64,000 bases of DNA from Larus michahellis (GCF_964199755.1 NC_133896.1:90256215-90320214), one strand, 5' to 3'; counted from the stretch's first letter, positions 12,662 to 39,445 are shown. The notes: a model not told the origin generated them from the letters alone. A program made the numbers and translations.

Positions 12662-12781
12662 GCGCCGGAAGGGGCGGGGTCAAGCGGGGGCTGGCGGCGG
12701 CCGGGCGGGGGCGATGGGAGCGGCCGGCGGGGACGGCGGGCCGTGAGGGGAGCGGCGGCCACCCCTCCCTCCTGCCGGCAG
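12662..12781 (+). other. TTLL1: TTLL1 non-coding first exon (start approximate)
   Basis: A consensus donor GCAG|GTGAGC ends this exon at 12781 inside the CpG island. The transcription start is not visible and is set just 3' of the X-boxes and GC boxes. The exon would splice to 17809, or first to the candidate leader exon at 15397. It contains a 10-codon upstream ORF (12714-12746). Confidence 0.6.
12714..12746 (+). CDS. upstream ORF in TTLL1 leader, 10 codons
   Basis: ATG at 12714 in context GCGATGG reads MGAAGGDGGP and stops with TGA at 12744-12746, before the donor at 12782. If the start of transcription is upstream of 12714 this could lower translation of TTLL1. It is short and may be incidental in GC-rich DNA. 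Confidence 0.3.
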   Translation: MGAAGGDGGP

Positions 12782-13382
12782 GTGAGCGCGGGTTGGGTCC
12801 TCCCACACACACGCACGGTGCGGGCTGCAGCCGCCCTCCGCCGTCGGAGGAGGCGCTCGGCTTCCTCCCCTCCCTCCCCGCGATTGTCGCGACAGCTGAA
12901 GATCCCTGTGGGATCGCGACCCTTCCTGGGAGGTGGAGGGGGAAGGTAATCGTTTGGCCCAGGTTCCCCGTGCGGGCCCGCTCTCGGAGGGTGCCAGGGA
13001 GGGACGGGAGAGAAGCCAGGCGGGTTCAGCCTCTTCGTGCCGCTGTCGCGACAAGACCCGTCACGGGTGAGGCGTTGGTGGAGGCCCGAGCCTGGCTGTC
13101 TTCGCTGCGGTTCCCGGCGGGAGTGTGTGTCGTGCGCACGTGTCTGCTTCTGGGGCATTTGGTGGTCTGCTTCCCCGGGCTCCCCAGTTCCGATGGTCCA
13201 GTGACCCGGCGGCTTCATTCTTCAGCTCCTTTTTATCCCTAACATATTAGGACTGGCTCTGGCAGGCCCTCCCGGTCTCCTGTGATGGCACAATTGCATC
13301 ATCCGAACTGGATTTTCCAATAATAAACTTAACAATGAACCACAATTAATGTTTTCAGTTGTTAGAAGCAAACAGAGCTCGC

Positions 13383-13744
13383 TAGATCAGAAGAGAAGGC
13401 TCGGAGGAGACCCTATAGGAGCCTTCCAGTACCTAAAGGAAGGATGGGGAGGGACTCTTTATCAGGGAGTGTAATGACAGGACACGGGGCAATGGCCTCA
13501 AACTGAAAGAGGGTAGATTTAGATTGGACATCAGGAGGAAATTCTTTATGGTAAGGGTAGTAGTGAGGCACTGGAACAGGTTGCCCAGGGAAGCTGTGGA
13601 TGCCCCATCCCTGGAAGTGTTCAAGGCCAGGCTGGATGGAGCTTTTGAGCAACCTGGTCCAGTGGGAGGTGTCCCTGCCCATGGCAGGGGGGTTGGAACT
13701 AGATGGTCTTTAAGGTTCCTTCCAACCCAAACCGTTCTGTGAAT
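13383..13744 (+). mobile_element. CR1 LINE, 5'-truncated copy
   Basis: The + strand has the same CR1 tail as at 4.8 kb, including [20 protein letters not shown] at 13582-13640 and a 3' end at CCAAACCGTTCTGTGAATG. It lies in TTLL1 intron 1, in the same direction as the gene. Confidence 0.92.
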
Positions 13745-15396
13745 GCTTGTCCCCATGCAGTCGCCGGCACTGCTTACATACACTTAATTTGCAGCATGAA
13801 AAGATGATCTGTGATCAGTGCGAGTAGCTTCCCTAGTGGCAGTAAATCCCGGGAAGAGCGATGACTGGGATGGTTTGGGGTCTCGCCATCACCTTATGAA
13901 TTTATTCCAGTCATGTGCTGGGGCAAGAGGGCCTCGCCTTGGGTCTGGCTTCTGCCAGGCTTCCTTAAAGTGCTGTTGCCATGACCAGTAAAGGCAGTGT
14001 TTTGGGGAAGTGTCAGGCCTGCTGTGCTTATACTATATGCTTCCTGTCTTCTGGGTAGGAGGTCTGGTGCTCTGAGAAGGATTTGACTTACTGTACCGTT
14101 ACCCTCCTATATGCGGGTTAAGGCCATGTTATACAGCTCTTCTTTGATGCTTACTGAAGCTGTGTATCTCAGCTGACCATAAGTTTGAATGCGTGGTTAT
14201 CTCGTGCAATCTCATGAGGTTATCTAGAATACCTAGTTGCAGATTAGAGGATTCCTGTGGAAAATTGTGTTGTATTAAAATTATATTATTGAAAATAAGG
14301 CAGTTTTTGGTACAACTTATATTATTTATTGTGACTCCTTGTTTTGTGGGTTTCAGTAATCAAATTACACAAAATCAGCAGATTTTATTTACAGGCCCGT
14401 TAAACATCATCTGAGATGATCAAACAGTCCACATAAACCAAGGACTAATTTTCAGTCCGCTGTTGTATTACTATCCTTTTAATCCTCTTGTAGTGGAATG
14501 GCTTTATAAAGCCTAAAGTTCCCAGAACAGGAAAATAATGAAACTCTTGTAATTTTTATTGTTGTAGTAGAAGTTATCTTCAATTTTTAGCTTTGGTTTA
14601 ATTTTAGCTTGCCGCCTTGTGGGTGGATCTTCTGTTGAATTGTCTCTGGCTTCTGAAGTCAAACAGTGCAGTCTCTGGGAGCCCAGTGAATCATGGAGCA
14701 GACCCACCTGCTACCACAAAATCCGCTTGCTGGTTCAGTACATTCAGGGTTCCTTGCCATAGGATGTGTAGCATGCGTTGAAATCTCTTCCTAAAGAATC
14801 CTACAGAATGGATGCTGTGACAGCTGTCGCATCCCAGGGTAGAAATGAGGTTGCAGCGTTAGAAGTGTTGTCAAGCTAGCCCTGCTTGTGGCAGTACACC
14901 AGGTCTCTTAATCTTTGCGAGGTGGCAGCTATGTGCTGCTATAAAGACAGAGGAGCAGGCAGCTACATTTGTCTGAGGCAGCGTTTCTGGAAGAGCAAGC
15001 CCTGAGGGTACTTGTAGCTTATGTACTAAGGATGCTGGAGTGAGACACTTGCAAAACAGGGAGCAAGATCAGGGAGTCGTGTGACAGAGACACAGGTGTG
15101 TACAGCTCTGTGTATAGCATTGGTGTTGGATGTTGCTAAACCTAATAGGGTAGTTTGGATATGTGGGGGACACGTTTTAAGGCTTCTTGAAAATTTTATG
15201 TTGTGTTTGGTTAACGCATCGTAGCATTTAGCGCATTTCCTTTTGAAGGGACAATTCTATTCCAAGCTGACTATTTCCTGAACTTTTAAAACCACAACAA
15301 GATAGTGTGTGGTACTGATGAGTCACTGATTGTGAGTCATACATACTTCAGTACAAATAAATGAATCCCTTTGTTTCATTTATTTTTGTTTTGTAG

Positions 15397-15439
15397 TATT
15401 TGGAAGGCCCAGAGAAAGATCACAACCTTGTAGAACTAG
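15397..15439 (+). other. candidate alternative 5' UTR exon of TTLL1
   Basis: A 43-nt segment has a very strong acceptor (T-rich tract ending TTTTGTAG) and donor CTAG|GTACGG within the 5-kb first intron, on the coding strand. It has no ATG, so inclusion would change only the leader. Confidence 0.35.
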
Positions 15440-16379
15440 GTACGGTATAATCACAGACAAAAAAGACCCTGGGCCTGTGTATACTCATTTCTATCTGTCT
15501 ATTTAAGCTTGATTTCAACTTGTTTTATCAATGTGAATAAAAATAAGTGTGTCTAAAACTCTTTGAAATGGAAGTCTAATAGTAAACATTTCTGCCCTGT
15601 GGAGTTTAAATAGTCTAGGAAGGAAAAAGTGGGAGCACTATGTAATGGGCTATGCCTCCCAGGAAGAGTGAAACCATAGGGGTGTTAGCTTGCTAGCAGA
15701 TGTGCATCTCCATATCTAGTCCTAGAAACTGAATTCCAGAAACTGACCCCTTGAATTCCAGTCCAATATTGCAGAAATTGTATTAACTACATTCATTACT
15801 TACTTGCATTAGTTACAGTACTACATTAGTAAAGATAATTTGAAGTTTTAATTGACTTTTTAATGGAAAAGTATATGTAGAGGGAGCAGTAGATGGTGTT
15901 ATGTGTGTGTGTCTCCCACTCCCTTGCATGGTGGTTTTTGTTCTTGGGAGAGAGGTATGTGCCAAAGAATCTGCTTTTGGCTCAAAGAGATTTTCTTCTG
16001 AATCAGCACTTCTCTGTGGTTGATTTTTGTGAAACTAGGAAAATTCATTAGGCTGCAATTGTAAAACTAATTTGTGGAATGAACTGCAGAAAGAGTAAAC
16101 AGCAATATTGAAACTGCTTATGAGAGCTGTCTACCCCCGGCCTTATCAGTTATTATCATTTGCTTATGAATATGTTAGCTTGCTTAATAGTTTTATATCA
16201 ATCAGGCCTAGATCCTGGGAGGCTGGGCTTCACCACTGAGAGATGGGGTAAATATGTTGTTCATTTTATAAAATATAGTGTTCTGTCCACATCAGCTGGA
16301 TTGTAGGTTTTGGCTCTAGACTATGTATGCATGAAGGACGTCCTGCTTTGAGGGGGAAGAGCATCGTTTCAGTAGTCAG

Positions 16380-16550
16380 ATCGGCACTACCACTGTCACT
16401 GGTGGGCCCAGCCTTGGCTGGCGGTGGGTACATCTTGGAGCCAGCTGGCACTGCCTCCATCGGACACGGGGGAAGCTTCTAATAGCTTCTCACAGAAGCC
16501 ATCCCTATAGCCCTCCTGCTACCAAAACCTTGACACACAAACCCAATACA
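16380..16550. mobile_element. truncated LTR fragment related to the solo LTR
   Basis: The last about 170 bp resemble positions 48680-48850 in the same direction, sharing GGGGGAAGCTTCTA, CTTCTCACAGAAGCCA and the terminal CCCAATACA. The rest of the LTR is missing. It abuts a decayed CR1 copy. Confidence 0.8.
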
Positions 16551-17045
16551 CTTGAGCCTCCCAGAACAAGACAGACATCAATGAACTGGAGTGAGTCGAG
16601 CGGAGGGTTACCAAGATGGGCAGTGGGCTGAAGCATTTGTCTGGTGAGGAGAAGCTGGGGCAACTGTGTTTCTTCAGCCTGGAGAAGAGGTGGTTCTAGG
16701 GCCACCTAAAAGCAGCCTGCCTGTACCTACGAGGAAGCTATCAAAAAGATACACCCAGGTTCCTTAGCATGGTGAAGGGTGGAAAGATGAGAGACAACAG
16801 GTATAAGCTGAAAGAAGAGAGGTTCAGAATATGTGGAAAAATATATGGGAATAAACCCTTCCCCATGTGGCCAGTCAAGCGGTGAGACAGGACGCCCAGA
16901 GAATCCGTAAATCTTTGGAGTTTTTCAAAATGTGGCTGGATAAAGCTCTGAGCAACCTGGCCTGACCTCATAGCTAACGCTGCATTGAGTGGGAGGCTGG
17001 ACAAGAGACCTCTTGGAGATCCCTTCCAGCCAGAATGATCACCTG
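16551..17045 (+). mobile_element. old, decayed CR1 LINE copy
   Basis: The order of CR1 landmarks is kept (CTTCAGCCTGGAGAAGAGG, GCTGGATAAAGCTCTGAGCA, GATCCCTTCCAGCC), but many substitutions and indels break the frame. It starts right after the LTR fragment at 16550. Confidence 0.8.
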
Positions 17046-17813
17046 ATCCTAACAGAAAAGGCTGATCTGGACAAATGAGAGATCTAATGCAGAAAGTGAC
17101 ACCTAGGTGTCATGAGTTGAAATGCAGCTTATAAGCACTGTTCCTTAGGTTTGGGGAAATCCTGCTGTCAAGGATTTAGTGGTATTGGTTTATCCATATC
17201 CCCTCCAGCTGGAGCAAAAAGCACAATCATGGCTGCATGAAATACAGAGAAGAAAACATAAAGTTGGTAATTTTACTTTGGTTCCTTTCCTCGCGGTATA
17301 GCAAATCCTAATTCATGATAGAGCATGTAAGGGATTTCTCTTGGAATCGTTTACTTTTTTTCTACAGTCACTAAGTGATCCATGTGAACTCTCCTACTTC
17401 AAAACAAAGCAAAAACTTATATGCATCTAATTCTTGGTTAGAAATAATAAAATGTCTGTGCTCTGTGCTTGGTTCTGTAAATATTACCCAATAAGTGTAC
17501 AATAGCGATTTCTGTCATTAGTGTATTTAGGGGGAGACATGAGTTATGTGCCCATTCATGAAAGATGGATTGGCTGGGGAGTGTGAAAGGTCCTTGTAAG
17601 TAGTGTCCTTGTTTCTAGTTGTCCAGTTGACAAATGCAGGGTTTCAGTCTGAACCTAAAATGTTATTTTCCTTGATTTTTAAATTAATTTACTACTTCTA
17701 TTTTACTTACGTTAAAGTGCTTTCTAGATGCAACTTTTTTCTCACTTTCTTGGTTTGTATTCTCCCCTGTTTTCAACTTCACATCTTTAAACGTTTCTTT
17801 GCTAACAGGTTGA

Positions 17814-31662
<13,849 letters not shown>

Positions 31663-31830
31663 TAACAGAACAAACAGCTGCACTCTTGGTAGGAAGACAT
31701 CGTGAACAAAAATGCAGTTTTGAACATATTCCTCTATTTTGCTGCGTTGCATGTGGGAAATATTAAAAGAGGGCAATACAGCCTTTGAAAAGAAGTGAAA
31801 TAAACAGTCTAAAACCAGGAACTGTACTAG
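31663..31830 (+). terminator. TTLL1: TTLL1 3' UTR with poly(A) signal
   Basis: AATAAA lies at 31799-31804, 137 nt after the stop codon, so cleavage is expected near 31815-31830. A second AATAAA at 32066-32071 could give a longer 3' end; TG-rich sequence (GTGTTGTAGTGGTGAGTG) follows it, which favours use of that site too. Confidence 0.7.
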
Positions 31831-31854
31831 ACATACACTGACTTGATGATTATT

Positions 31855-31910
31855 ACAATAATATATATATAATATGTATATATAATTATTTTATATACAT
31901 ATACTTTGCA
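31855..31910. repeat. (TA)n simple repeat
   Basis: TATATATATAATATGTATATATAATT-type sequence directly after the proximal TTLL1 poly(A) site; no other signal was seen in it. Confidence 0.75.
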
Positions 31911-31938
31911 TAAACTAATGTTCTCTCAGTAATGATTA

Positions 31939-31985
31939 TTTATAAAGATGACAACTTTATACTTTCTTTATAAAGATGACAACTC
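31939..31985 (+). repeat. direct duplication just past TTLL1
   Basis: TTTATAAAGATGACAACT occurs at 31939-31956 and again at 31968-31985, between the two TTLL1 poly(A) signals. Confidence 0.85.
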
Positions 31986-34900
31986 AAAATATGCTTTCTG
32001 AAAGAAATGCCTTGCTGTTGTGGATGTTATTTATTTCCTATAGTAGCCTATCCCTAAGCCCCTATAATAAATGAGCTGTGGATTCTGTAAAAGTGTTGTA
32101 GTGGTGAGTGTTAATATTGTCACAATGATTGTTCAGATTCTTGCTAGTAAAAGAAGAGCAACTAGAAGAAATAGCAATGCATGGAGTTGAGGCTATTGTC
32201 AGTTAATGCAGCTAATGATTTATAACCAGTATTAAGAAGTAGAAAAGCAGCTCTTTATACGCTGAGGGTTTGGGGTTTTTTTAATTTCGTTTAAGTGCTT
32301 TGAGCTGCTAACTCTTTAAAGGTAGAAATATTCTTGGACTGAAGGGAGTGTTTCAAATGGTATTTTGATGCATTATTTCATTAGCCATTTTTATTTCAAG
32401 ATAATGCATGTCTGTGGAAAAACAGACAGAACAACTACATACTGTAATAAATCTTGTTGCTTGAAGCTGATGATAAATCCTTATTTGCACCAGAATCTCT
32501 TTGAGTATTTATGTATGTATATAGGAAGTACATTATCTGTATATTTTTGTATATTTTTTGTGCACTATAACAAAAATATTGTTGCACGTGGTAAGCTATT
32601 TCTGGTAGCTCTGATTATTACAAAAGTTGTGATGATTACCTACCAAAATGTATAGAGCAAAAGTTAAAAATAGGTATTTCAGTCTTCTAACAGCATAGCA
32701 TAAAAATAAACTAGTTGGGTCTGTGATTGGCTGTTGCTTCCACTTGCATTTCCACCAGTTATTGGGCGGTTATTTATAAATGTCGATGTGTAGTTTTGGT
32801 CGTCTTTATTCTCCTTCCCCCTCCTCCCTTTTTATGTTTTTTTTTTTTTTTTTTTTTGGATGGTGGAGTATTGCGAGAAAGAAGATGAAGGGAGAGAAAG
32901 ATGAAGGAGGCTGAGAGTTGCAAATGTCCATGTAACCATAATACACTCTAATCTGGATGCCACTACTGCAGTGACACTCAGTCTGCCTGCCACAGCGGGT
33001 TACGTGCTTTGCCCTCCTATGTGGCAGGCCACTAAAAGTGTATGCAAAGTGAACTTTAACCTCTCCCAAAAGTTTAGAGTTTCTTGAAAGCATAAAACAG
33101 ATCACCTGCACCACAGAAAATGTCAGTCCTTTTCCTGCTTTTGAAGGTCCTTCTAGAAGAGGGCAGCTGGTCACAAACTGCGGCCTTTGGGACAGTTGGT
33201 GCTGATGACTCTCAGTCTGAACAGAATCTGGCAAGAGCAGTTTTGGGCTCCCAAGGGAGGGCAGATGTGGGCTGGGCTGACCAATATCCTTACACGTGAT
33301 CTGGGATTCATCCTTGAAGTAAAGAATGAAGTACGTAGACTGAATGAGTCACTCCCAAGTGTAATCCTCATCTTGGTTAATCTTGTATATTCCATTAAAA
33401 TAAAGACCAAAATCCAACTGATTCTCTGGTCATGAGACTTGAATCTTCTCACTGGCCTCTAGAAAAGCACATTCAAGTTGGCTCTTGAAATAAGGCTAAG
33501 AAAAGATGATTACCGCAGCATAGCAAAGCTCCTCTAAATCCCATGTCTCATAGTTGTTGGGGCTGGGGTTTTGTGTTTGGTTCGTTGGTGGTTGGTTGTT
33601 TTTTTTTCAGTTTTGAAGTGTGAGTCTTGCTTGTATACTTGAACCTTGATACCTGTGCTACTCTTAGGTAGATGTGTGGTCAGATATCAAGGGTTGTTGT
33701 AATGATGTGATATTTAGTGGGCAGATGTTTCCGGCTTTACCCCCAGCTGCCTGTTGGGGGTAAAGTAGGAAGTAGCGTCAGCCTTAGGAACTGTGAGACT
33801 GTAGTAAATAGTATTTTGTAGTATGGCTATATTCCTTAGAGAGGTAACACAACAAGGATACTTGGACAGAAGAAAAATGCAGCTTTCTCTCACTTTAGTT
33901 TCCACGGCTTATAATTCATTTCTTTATTAGCTTGGACAAAGGAGGTTATTGTAGTCTTGTTCTGTCATAACAGCAGCACTAGCAAGGATGGCTACAATGG
34001 AATGATTACTTCTTCCCTTTAGCTTCTTCCCTGTTCATGCAGCCTACACTGGTGGGACTTTATAGGGAAGAGGTATAGTGAGAAATGCAGATGCTGGTAA
34101 AAAAAAGTCAACTTCCCACTGTTGTATCTGGAAGTCATAACATATCTGAGCTGCAGTGACTTTCGGTGTCCCTTTTGTGAAGGCTTATTGTAAAAGCAAA
34201 ACCACACCTGGGTTTTTAGGCTTTAGTGCTGTAGAAGGCCTTGGAGACTTAATTCAGGGGCCACTTTTAGCTGTAATTTCACCATGAAGTAAAACTGATG
34301 GTTGCGTCTAAATAGTTTTGTTCTTCCAAACTTGTTTGTAGGTGGTGCTCTGTGTTGGCAACGGTGTCTTCTCAGGTAGGCAGTGAATTGAATCAGGGCC
34401 TGCAGAACGCGTTGACAAGACAGAATTGGAATGGCATTACCTGTAATACTACTAAGATTGAATGTTTTAATTGTTTGGGCGTTCTCTAATGGCTTGGAAA
34501 GGGTCAACTCATTTGAGCTTGCACTCTTATTACTCAGTATAATAATGCACGTCTTCCAGTCCTGACTTCTGACAAATTGTCACCATGTTAGATCAGAGAA
34601 AGTCTTACTATTGCTTTCAAAGAATAAGGATTTCTGTCCCAGTGTGTAGCAGATATATTTCATTCACATATAGTATTTGGAGAGCAGTATTTTGTATGGA
34701 AAATATTTTTGTTGCAGAGCTATGAATTTGGAACAAGCAAATCCTTCTCTCTGGCCTCTGTAGCATTGGGAAAGTATATTTCAAACACTTGAGGATGTAA
34801 TATCTGAATGAAATATCTCTGTATAATATCTAGTAAATTATCATTACTACCTCAAAATCAAAACACTAAAGTATAACTAATTGGTGGGGGGAAAAAAGAA

Positions 34901-37900
34901 AAAAGCTTCAATAGGAATCTTTGGTTATGTAGTACTTAATCTCAGAACTAGAATTTAGATTTCAAATGTTGATTTCACATTTTACATAGTTAGATCTCCA
35001 ACCAATGTATTGCTAGTAATTTATCCTGCTGACCCAAACATGAATTCAGTAATGCAATGTTCGTCTTTAAAGAGCAAGAAGTCAAAGAGGCTGTAGATAC
35101 AGTGACCCTCTCTTCCTGATACCATTCTGCTTTCTTTTTAAAAACGATAGATCAGTGATTTAGATACATCAGACTGCTTTCTCCTCATTTCCTTTTCCAA
35201 CAGGCTTTTTGCAGAGGTTAAAGTTTGAAGTTATTTTTGCTTCTAATACATGAAAAACCTACATATGCAAAGGGAGTTTTAAGGAACAAAACTGAAATAA
35301 CATGAAATTCTAGATGACTAAGATTGGCTTTCTGATTATCAGTAACAAACCAACTTCCCAAAACCTTTTCTTTTCTACAAAGAACTTGAAGCCTCATATA
35401 CATAAGAGAAATGTTCTTGAGAAACTCAAAATTAGGAACATCCATTGCTATGTAATATCAATTTTTTTCTGTGTAAGACCTGTTGAAAAATACAATGCTT
35501 CTTTGACAGAATTTGAATAAGGAAAGGGTCATGTTCAGTGTTAGCTGGAATGAGAGTTTGCTCTGTGCATGAAGCAGCTTGTCGCAGACTCTGAAACAGG
35601 AGGATGGCAAGGAAACAAAAGCAGTCATAGCTTACAGTTCTAGGGGAGGGGGAGGAGGGTAGTACGTGGATATCGCCGTGTGAGATGCTTGTTTGTACAT
35701 GGCCTTGAACGATAAAGGTGAATGTCTGGTAAGGAGGAAGAGAAACGAAATGAAAACTTTAATTGCCTACTCAGGGGTAAAATCTTAAACCTTTCAATCC
35801 TGCGTCCTTAACTAAATCTATTGCAGTAGTAGGATAGAACTAGTGGTACAAAGTGGTGTATAAACTGATAACAGCCGGGGGCGTGCCCTGCTATCAGCTG
35901 GAACGGAGGTGATTAGAGAGATGGGTGCACCACTTGGTCTACGATAGGAGTTAAGGCCGAACTGATTGAAGGTGCGATGCTAACATGTATAATAAAAGAT
36001 GTTAAACCTTGTGTGGATGCTCTCATTCAAAGGTAAGGTAGCTTGTTTTGCCCGAGCCTAATTCTCCAAAACGTTAAAGACTTTTACCTCTGACTGAGAG
36101 GGCTTAAGCAGGCTTAAATCTGAGTGACTGCAAGCAGACAAGCTCTTAGTTCTGAGTAACTAACCATGGCCCTGGGCCAATCATCCTCCACATGTATTTA
36201 ACTGTAGGATAAAGAAACTGTTTTGCCTTTCAGTGGGACAAAATAAATCAGAAATAACAGTTGTCAAAAGTTCTGACTTTGGCTAGCGTAGTAACTTGCC
36301 AGGCAGAGCTAAAATAAATGTGCGTCTCAGTCCTCAAATACTGTTCTTCATATGCTCAAGTGATCGCTGGCATAACGACAGTATTGTACGAAGAATTAAA
36401 TAGACAAGCTCTGAACAGCTATGGGAATTGTTATAATGACATCAGTGTAGAAGGAACTTATTGCTAGAGCTGAATAGTGGGGCTTGCTTCCTGGGCACTA
36501 ACCTTTCTCCCTATTAATTCTTTGACATGGAAGGAATTAATAAGATTCTCAGAGAATAGCTTCTTTATATGACTTTAGGAACTTAATTAGAAGAAAAGAA
36601 ACAGTATTATCCCTAATGCTACTTTGTTGCTGTTGGCTTTACAATAGAACTTCTGCCTAAAATGTCCCTGTCTCCTGATTCACTTCCTGCTATAAACTTA
36701 GCAAAACAATAGGCGTTTCACAGAAGATATATAGTCCTGCATTTCAGCAGCAGAACATGTCAGGCAGAGCTCATTTATCTGTAGCAAAGGACGGGCTTTA
36801 CTCTGTCATTATAAACTAGTGCTGTTTCTGAAGTGGTTACTGTTCAGTTTACTTTTGTGGAAAAAAACAGAAGGCAACTTAGATTTGTGCCTGCTCTATA
36901 AAATAGCTCACTCAAGCCTTCAGGTCAGTGGGAAGGACTCCGTGCCATCTGGTGCGTAGGTATCAAAATATAACACTGGTGTCCATAGCTAGTTGTGCTA
37001 GGCTGTAGGGTTCCTTAACAAAAACAAACAAAAACTTTATCCCTGTATTCTCTGCAGAAATTAAATTAAATGCGTATAGCTGGGAAAAGCTGACTGTAGC
37101 CACAATTTTGTTAAAAATTTGATTATTAAGAGGAAATGGGAACATAAACGAGTATCTTGGAAAAACTGATTGTTTTTACTGAATAGTAGGAAGTTGTTTG
37201 TGCTAGACTGTACTTTTTTCCACTTATTTTAAGCTGCCATCAAAGCTTAGGCAAGCTTAAAGAAACTCCCCATACTTGAAGCAGTCCATAGCCAGAACTT
37301 TTGCAATTGTTATGATGACATAAGGCTATCTTCACTATTGAAAGAAGAGTTTCTATGCATGAATTATTCTCAAAGTTTGTACCTATTAAAAGCATATCAT
37401 TCACATCTGAGATAATCATGGACAATTGTTGTGAACATAAAAGTTTGGTTTGTATGAAACACTAATTAAAAATATTAATGGGAAAAACAAAGAGATAATA
37501 AAGAGTATTTCAATGAAGAATGTATTTTATATATGAAAAGTTCTTTCCTAGTGAAAGGTGGGCAATGAAATAGTAACATTGATTGATTTGAATGGAATTA
37601 AATTTAATATTCTGAAATTCTGTGTCATTGGTTGGCATATATAATCAATAATGGCATTACAGTTGCAATCAAAATATGGTTCAGCATTTAAATTTAGATT
37701 TAAAATGTAAATAGATATATATATATAACACATGGAGTTTCTTTGTTAGAGATAAACATTCTAAAGAGAATGCTAAAATGTTATTGTGAGAGTCAAGAAA
37801 TGACACTAAAATTTGCTCTGAGTGAAGCCAAGAGACAGAATTTCTTTACAGAGAAAGTAGTAGTGCTTAAAAGGACACATGGAATTTCTGAGGACAGCAA

Positions 37901-39000
37901 AAGACGCATCTTTAAAAATAGACTGTGTTAAAAGTAAAAATAACCGTGGGATACTTATCTAAAATGAGAGAGGAATTTTTTTCTTTCTTTTTTTTTCTTA
38001 ATTTTTAATTTTTTTAGTTTTTTCCAGAAACTTCCTGTCCTGTTCCTAGCAGTCTAAATCAGATGTTCACCAGCGGGGCTGTGTAGATGGTTTCTTCTAA
38101 GAAAAAAGATAGAGATAATCTTTCCCAGGATGTCATATTCTGAATGTAACTGAAAATGTTCAGAGAACAACTGAATTTTAATACGTAAGGAAAAATATCA
38201 AAATACTAAAATCAAAATGATTAATACGTTAAAAGTATAATTCACTATACCAGTGAATTATTTATGGCATCATAACAGTGTCATCATGCTGGGACGTTGT
38301 ATCACTGATGATAGATATAATTAGACCAGTAATCTCTTTTCATTCACTACAAGAAAAACTTACTGTTTGAATATGCATAAAGATAATTTACATTTTATAA
38401 ATTGAAAAAAATAGTACTTTATTAACCACTGAGTTATATTTCCCCAAGCAGTTCTTCAAGTGCATATATGTATTTATTCAGTGCATATGGCCTCAAGTCT
38501 GTATATTTATACATACATTAGACTGTGTTACTATTTGTAATGAAGTCTAATTACTGCACCAGCATGTGTATTAACCTCAATGCAGGCAAATTCTGCTTTT
38601 GCATATAGAGGCAATTCACAGGAAGATCTATAGTGTTGATCCAAAAAGGAGACTAAGATGTCTCTAATAATGTTGCTTCCAAATTGTTTCAAGTGATACA
38701 CTTGGAAAAAGGACAAAAATTTTACAATTAAAAATGTATTTTTAAAATTCAGGTAGCTGTTATTGTATTATTGACTTCCAAAGGTGTCTAAGCATTTTTT
38801 ATCTTAGTGTAAAAAGCACAGGAAAGAAACATCTTGCAACCAGAAGAGAATATTCAGTAGCTTGAAAATACTGTTCCCTAAAGTGGTGCCTGGAGGAACC
38901 TCCAAATATTAATTAAAATGTTCATATAAATTGTCTTTTAGTGAACTTTCTTTTTTCCAATTAATAGCCCTGCCTTTACCTTTAATCTTTAAAATTATAA

Positions 39001-39064
39001 TTTCATAGCATTTATAAGGATGTTTCATAGCATTTATAAAGATGTTAATAGATTTATAAAGATG
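39001..39064 (+). repeat. minisatellite, about 22 bp x 3
   Basis: Units at 39001-39022 and 39023-39044 differ by one base (TTTCATAGCATTTATAAGGATG against ...AAAGATG); a third unit at 39045-39064 has lost two bases. Confidence 0.9.
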
Positions 39065-39269
39065 TTTAAGTGAAAATTTGGAAAACACAATTGTTCTTTC
39101 TCAAGTTGTGTTAAAAACTGAATTCCGTTGTTAGTACAAAAGTGTTGTGTAAATTAGTCATGTCTGATCACCCTCCATTCCCTTGGAAGGCAGAACAAGT
39201 TCAAGTTCCATAGGAAGAGGACTCCCAAAACAATGCTGCCGCCTTTGCACTGTGACACAAGGGCTGAAT

Positions 39270-39445
39270 TTACTGTATCTATATATATATTTTATTTTTT
39301 AAAAAAGTAGCATAGTAAATATATATATGTAAATATAGGAAATATGGATGTAACTATACTAATAAAATATATACAATGTATATATATATACATGATAATG
39401 TAATATCTAAAATAATAATATATATAGTATATACATATAAAATGT
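39270..39445. repeat. AT-rich simple repeat
   Basis: Interrupted (TA)n with ATATAAAT variants in the intergenic space between TTLL1 and the next promoter. Confidence 0.8.

Larger units (their letters stand above)
12340..13240. promoter_or_regulatory. TTLL1: CpG island, TTLL1 promoter
   Basis: This stretch is GC-rich and dense in CpG, in contrast to the AT-rich DNA on both sides. It holds a YY1-like site (12518-12529), an X-box at 12582-12595, a second degenerate X-box at 12648-12661, GC boxes, and ETS-like GGAAG motifs at about 12621 and 12666. The first donor on the + strand is at 12782. Open frames of 60-190 codons on both strands here are a result of high GC and are not genes. Confidence 0.85.

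Noticed and set aside
12228-13242. Open frames of 105-197 codons on both strands at the TTLL1 promoter
   Set aside because: Same composition artefact; they cross the real splice donor at 12782.
32806-33452. Possible minus-strand processed pseudogene ending in an A-tail (T-run at 32829-32858)
   Set aside because: No AATAAA precedes the A-tail, no parent gene is recognised, and no target duplication was found.
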